Below, one piece after another: positions 5,499 to 6,539 of a DNA stretch of 6,539 nucleotides. This DNA comes from Erysipelotrichaceae bacterium (GTDB taxonomy: Bacteria; Bacillota_I; Bacilli_A; Erysipelotrichales; Erysipelotrichaceae). A program made the translations under genes and the position numbers. The notes under the pieces are model-generated. The model was given only the letters and a program-made list of their open reading frames with translations. It searched no databases and was not told the origin of the DNA. Every line of letters begins with the position of its first letter. Position 1 is the stretch's first letter. The DNA is taken from positions 1 through 6,539 of the forward strand of contig JAGACP010000022.1 of the NCBI GenBank assembly GCA_017614055.1. The letters run 5' to 3'.

Positions 5499-6539
5499 CT
5501 ATCTGTCTCCGGTCTCAGGAACGACATATGAAGAAGTCGTTACATGCTGTACAGGTTTTGTCTTGATGTAGAACTTCGTATAAGCCGAACCCTTCTTTGA
5601 ACCGATCTCGATCGAATGTGCTCCGCCCGACAGAGACTCAAGGTATGAAGGGAACAGATAGATCCTGGTAGAACCTGATTCACGACGGTAATCGATGCCT
5701 TCAGAAAGCTTCTTGCCGTCAACATACGTTGCGACAAACTCGCTGTTAGGCGCATCTGAAGCGATCAGCAACTCGTTCGTAGAACCCTTGTACCATGACG
5801 AATCTGCACCTTCGATGATGTGATATTCAACTTCATCCTCAAGGACTCTTATCTCCTTGCGGTCACGGATACGGATACGCGGGAACGGCCCTTCCGGAGC
5901 ATTGAACGTATCGTCATAGCTTGCCAGACCGACTACGTTGACCTTCGCGCCGACGCTGAGATTCTGCACTTCTTCATCCTTACAGATGTAGCCGTCGATG
6001 AATACTCTTGCGACATCGCCGTTCTCATCTTTGACCATGATAGTCTGGATCAGACCGTTGACTACCTCGTAGCTTTCGACTGTTCCGGTCAGAGAAATAA
6101 GTTCACCCGTGACTTCACAGTCATTGATCTGCTTTGCAGTAACTTCTCTTGGAGCCGGTTCTTCAGCCTCTTCGATCCATTCTATATCCACAACCTGCAG
6201 TTCTCTTTCTCCCTGATAGAAATCAGTATGACCGGTAACTCTCACACGGTCGCCGACTTTGTATGTACCAGATACAGGGAATATGCACAGACCACCGGTT
6301 TCATCCTGGATGTATACACAATCGAAGAATCCTGTGTTGCTGTCATAGCCTGTCGTGTTGGATGTGACAACACCTTCAACCGTGAAACGATATCCCGCGC
6401 CAAGCGTATCTGCCGCTTCGTTGGCCTCACTGATCTTCGACACATTGTTTACCGTATCTCTATCCAGAACGTCAACAGTAGCATCCGATGTATATGGTGG
6501 ATTTATTTCTTTTCCGTCATATTCAATGACAGCAGTGAC
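5499..6539 (-). CDS. Probable secreted OB-fold-repeat protein, C-terminal part (5' end outside window)
   Basis: The frame is open through the right edge, so 346 residues of a longer protein are visible. It appears modular. An OB-fold-like domain of the YhcR/extracellular-nuclease kind runs from about visible residue 48 to 120 (YRFTVEGVVTS, VYIQDETGGLCIF, YKVGDRVRVTG). A second similar domain (about 140-235; ISLTGTVESY, TIMVKDENGD, VGAKVNVVGLA) follows. The last part (about 240-335) is a beta-sandwich-type module with SSWYKGSTNELLIAS, FVATYVDGKKL, GIDYRRESGSTRIYL and YLESLSGGAHSIEI, a pattern I know from Firmicute surface proteins. Such OB-folds usually accompany nucleases, nucleotidases or lamin-tail proteins, whose catalytic part would lie upstream; none is visible here. 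The C-terminus is VPETGDR then TAG, a sortase-like PxTGD motif lacking the usual hydrophobic segment and basic tail. Secretion is inferred from the modules, as the signal peptide is outside the window. A GTG at 6443 is internal, not the start. Confidence 0.7.
   Translation of the reverse strand, partial: VTAVIEYDGKEINPPYTSDATVDVLDRDTVNNVSKISEANEAADTLGAGYRFTVEGVVTSNTTGYDSNTGFFDCVYIQDETGGLCIFPVSGTYKVGDRVRVTGHTDFYQGERELQVVDIEWIEEAEEPAPREVTAKQINDCEVTGELISLTGTVESYEVVNGLIQTIMVKDENGDVARVFIDGYICKDEEVQNLSVGAKVNVVGLASYDDTFNAPEGPFPRIRIRDRKEIRVLEDEVEYHIIEGADSSWYKGSTNELLIASDAPNSEFVATYVDGKKLSEGIDYRRESGSTRIYLFPSYLESLSGGAHSIEIGSKKGSAYTKFYIKTKPVQHVTTSSYVVPETGDR

Noticed and set aside
6441..6443. GTG as the start of the OB-fold protein
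   Set aside because: The frame stays open for 32 more codons to the window edge with normal coding character, and no ribosome site precedes the GTG.
1..6539. tRNA, rRNA, CRISPR, insertion sequence or riboswitch
   Set aside because: No clustered direct repeats, transposase motifs, cloverleaf-like segments or structured leaders were seen; all gaps are under 130 nt and are explained by terminators and promoters.

Overview
The window reads as chromosomal DNA of a fermentative, moderate-GC Firmicute. Evidence: roughly even base composition, strong AGGAGG/GGAGGA ribosome binding sites 7 nt before ATG, short coupled operons, intrinsic hairpin terminators, and gut-Firmicute-type sugar-phosphate enzymes. 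Something near Erysipelotrichia would fit, but that placement is an impression, not a proof. I see no mobile element, CRISPR array, tRNA or rRNA.

Layout. (1) 1-2257, plus strand: the end of a polyol-metabolism operon. It holds the C-terminal 211 residues of a medium-chain (MDR) zinc dehydrogenase cut by the window edge, a 6-phospho-3-hexuloisomerase-like SIS protein starting inside an ATGA overlap, and a complete GatD-like (galactitol-1-phosphate dehydrogenase family) enzyme. (2) 2258-2344: two back-to-back hairpins separating this operon from the convergent one. (3) 2345-4628, minus strand: a three-gene operon with a good sigma-A promoter (4654-4682). It encodes an atypical NAD(P)-binding SDR, a DUF1295/steroid 5-alpha-reductase-type membrane protein coupled by a TAATG overlap, and an unrecognised six-helix membrane protein 2 nt further on. 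(4) 4629-4752: divergent intergenic region with the minus-strand promoter and, ahead of the aldolase, a short perfect inverted repeat abutting the Shine-Dalgarno. (5) 4753-5421, plus: a fructose-6-phosphate aldolase/TalC-type enzyme with the aldolase-type active-site Tyr. (6) 5448-5478: a shared bidirectional terminator. (7) 5499-6539, minus: the C-terminal 346 residues of a probable secreted OB-fold protein that ends abruptly in a sortase-like VPETGD motif with no membrane anchor.

How the parts may work together. Two MDR polyol(-phosphate) dehydrogenases and a ketohexose-phosphate isomerase suggest oxidation of a hexitol phosphate to a ketose phosphate and isomerisation to fructose 6-phosphate. 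The separately promoted aldolase could then split fructose 6-phosphate to dihydroxyacetone plus glyceraldehyde 3-phosphate. The SDR/5-alpha-reductase-like/membrane operon looks like an independent reductive pathway for a hydrophobic substrate (a sterol, steroid or other lipid). The pathway links are inference; the family calls are read from motifs.
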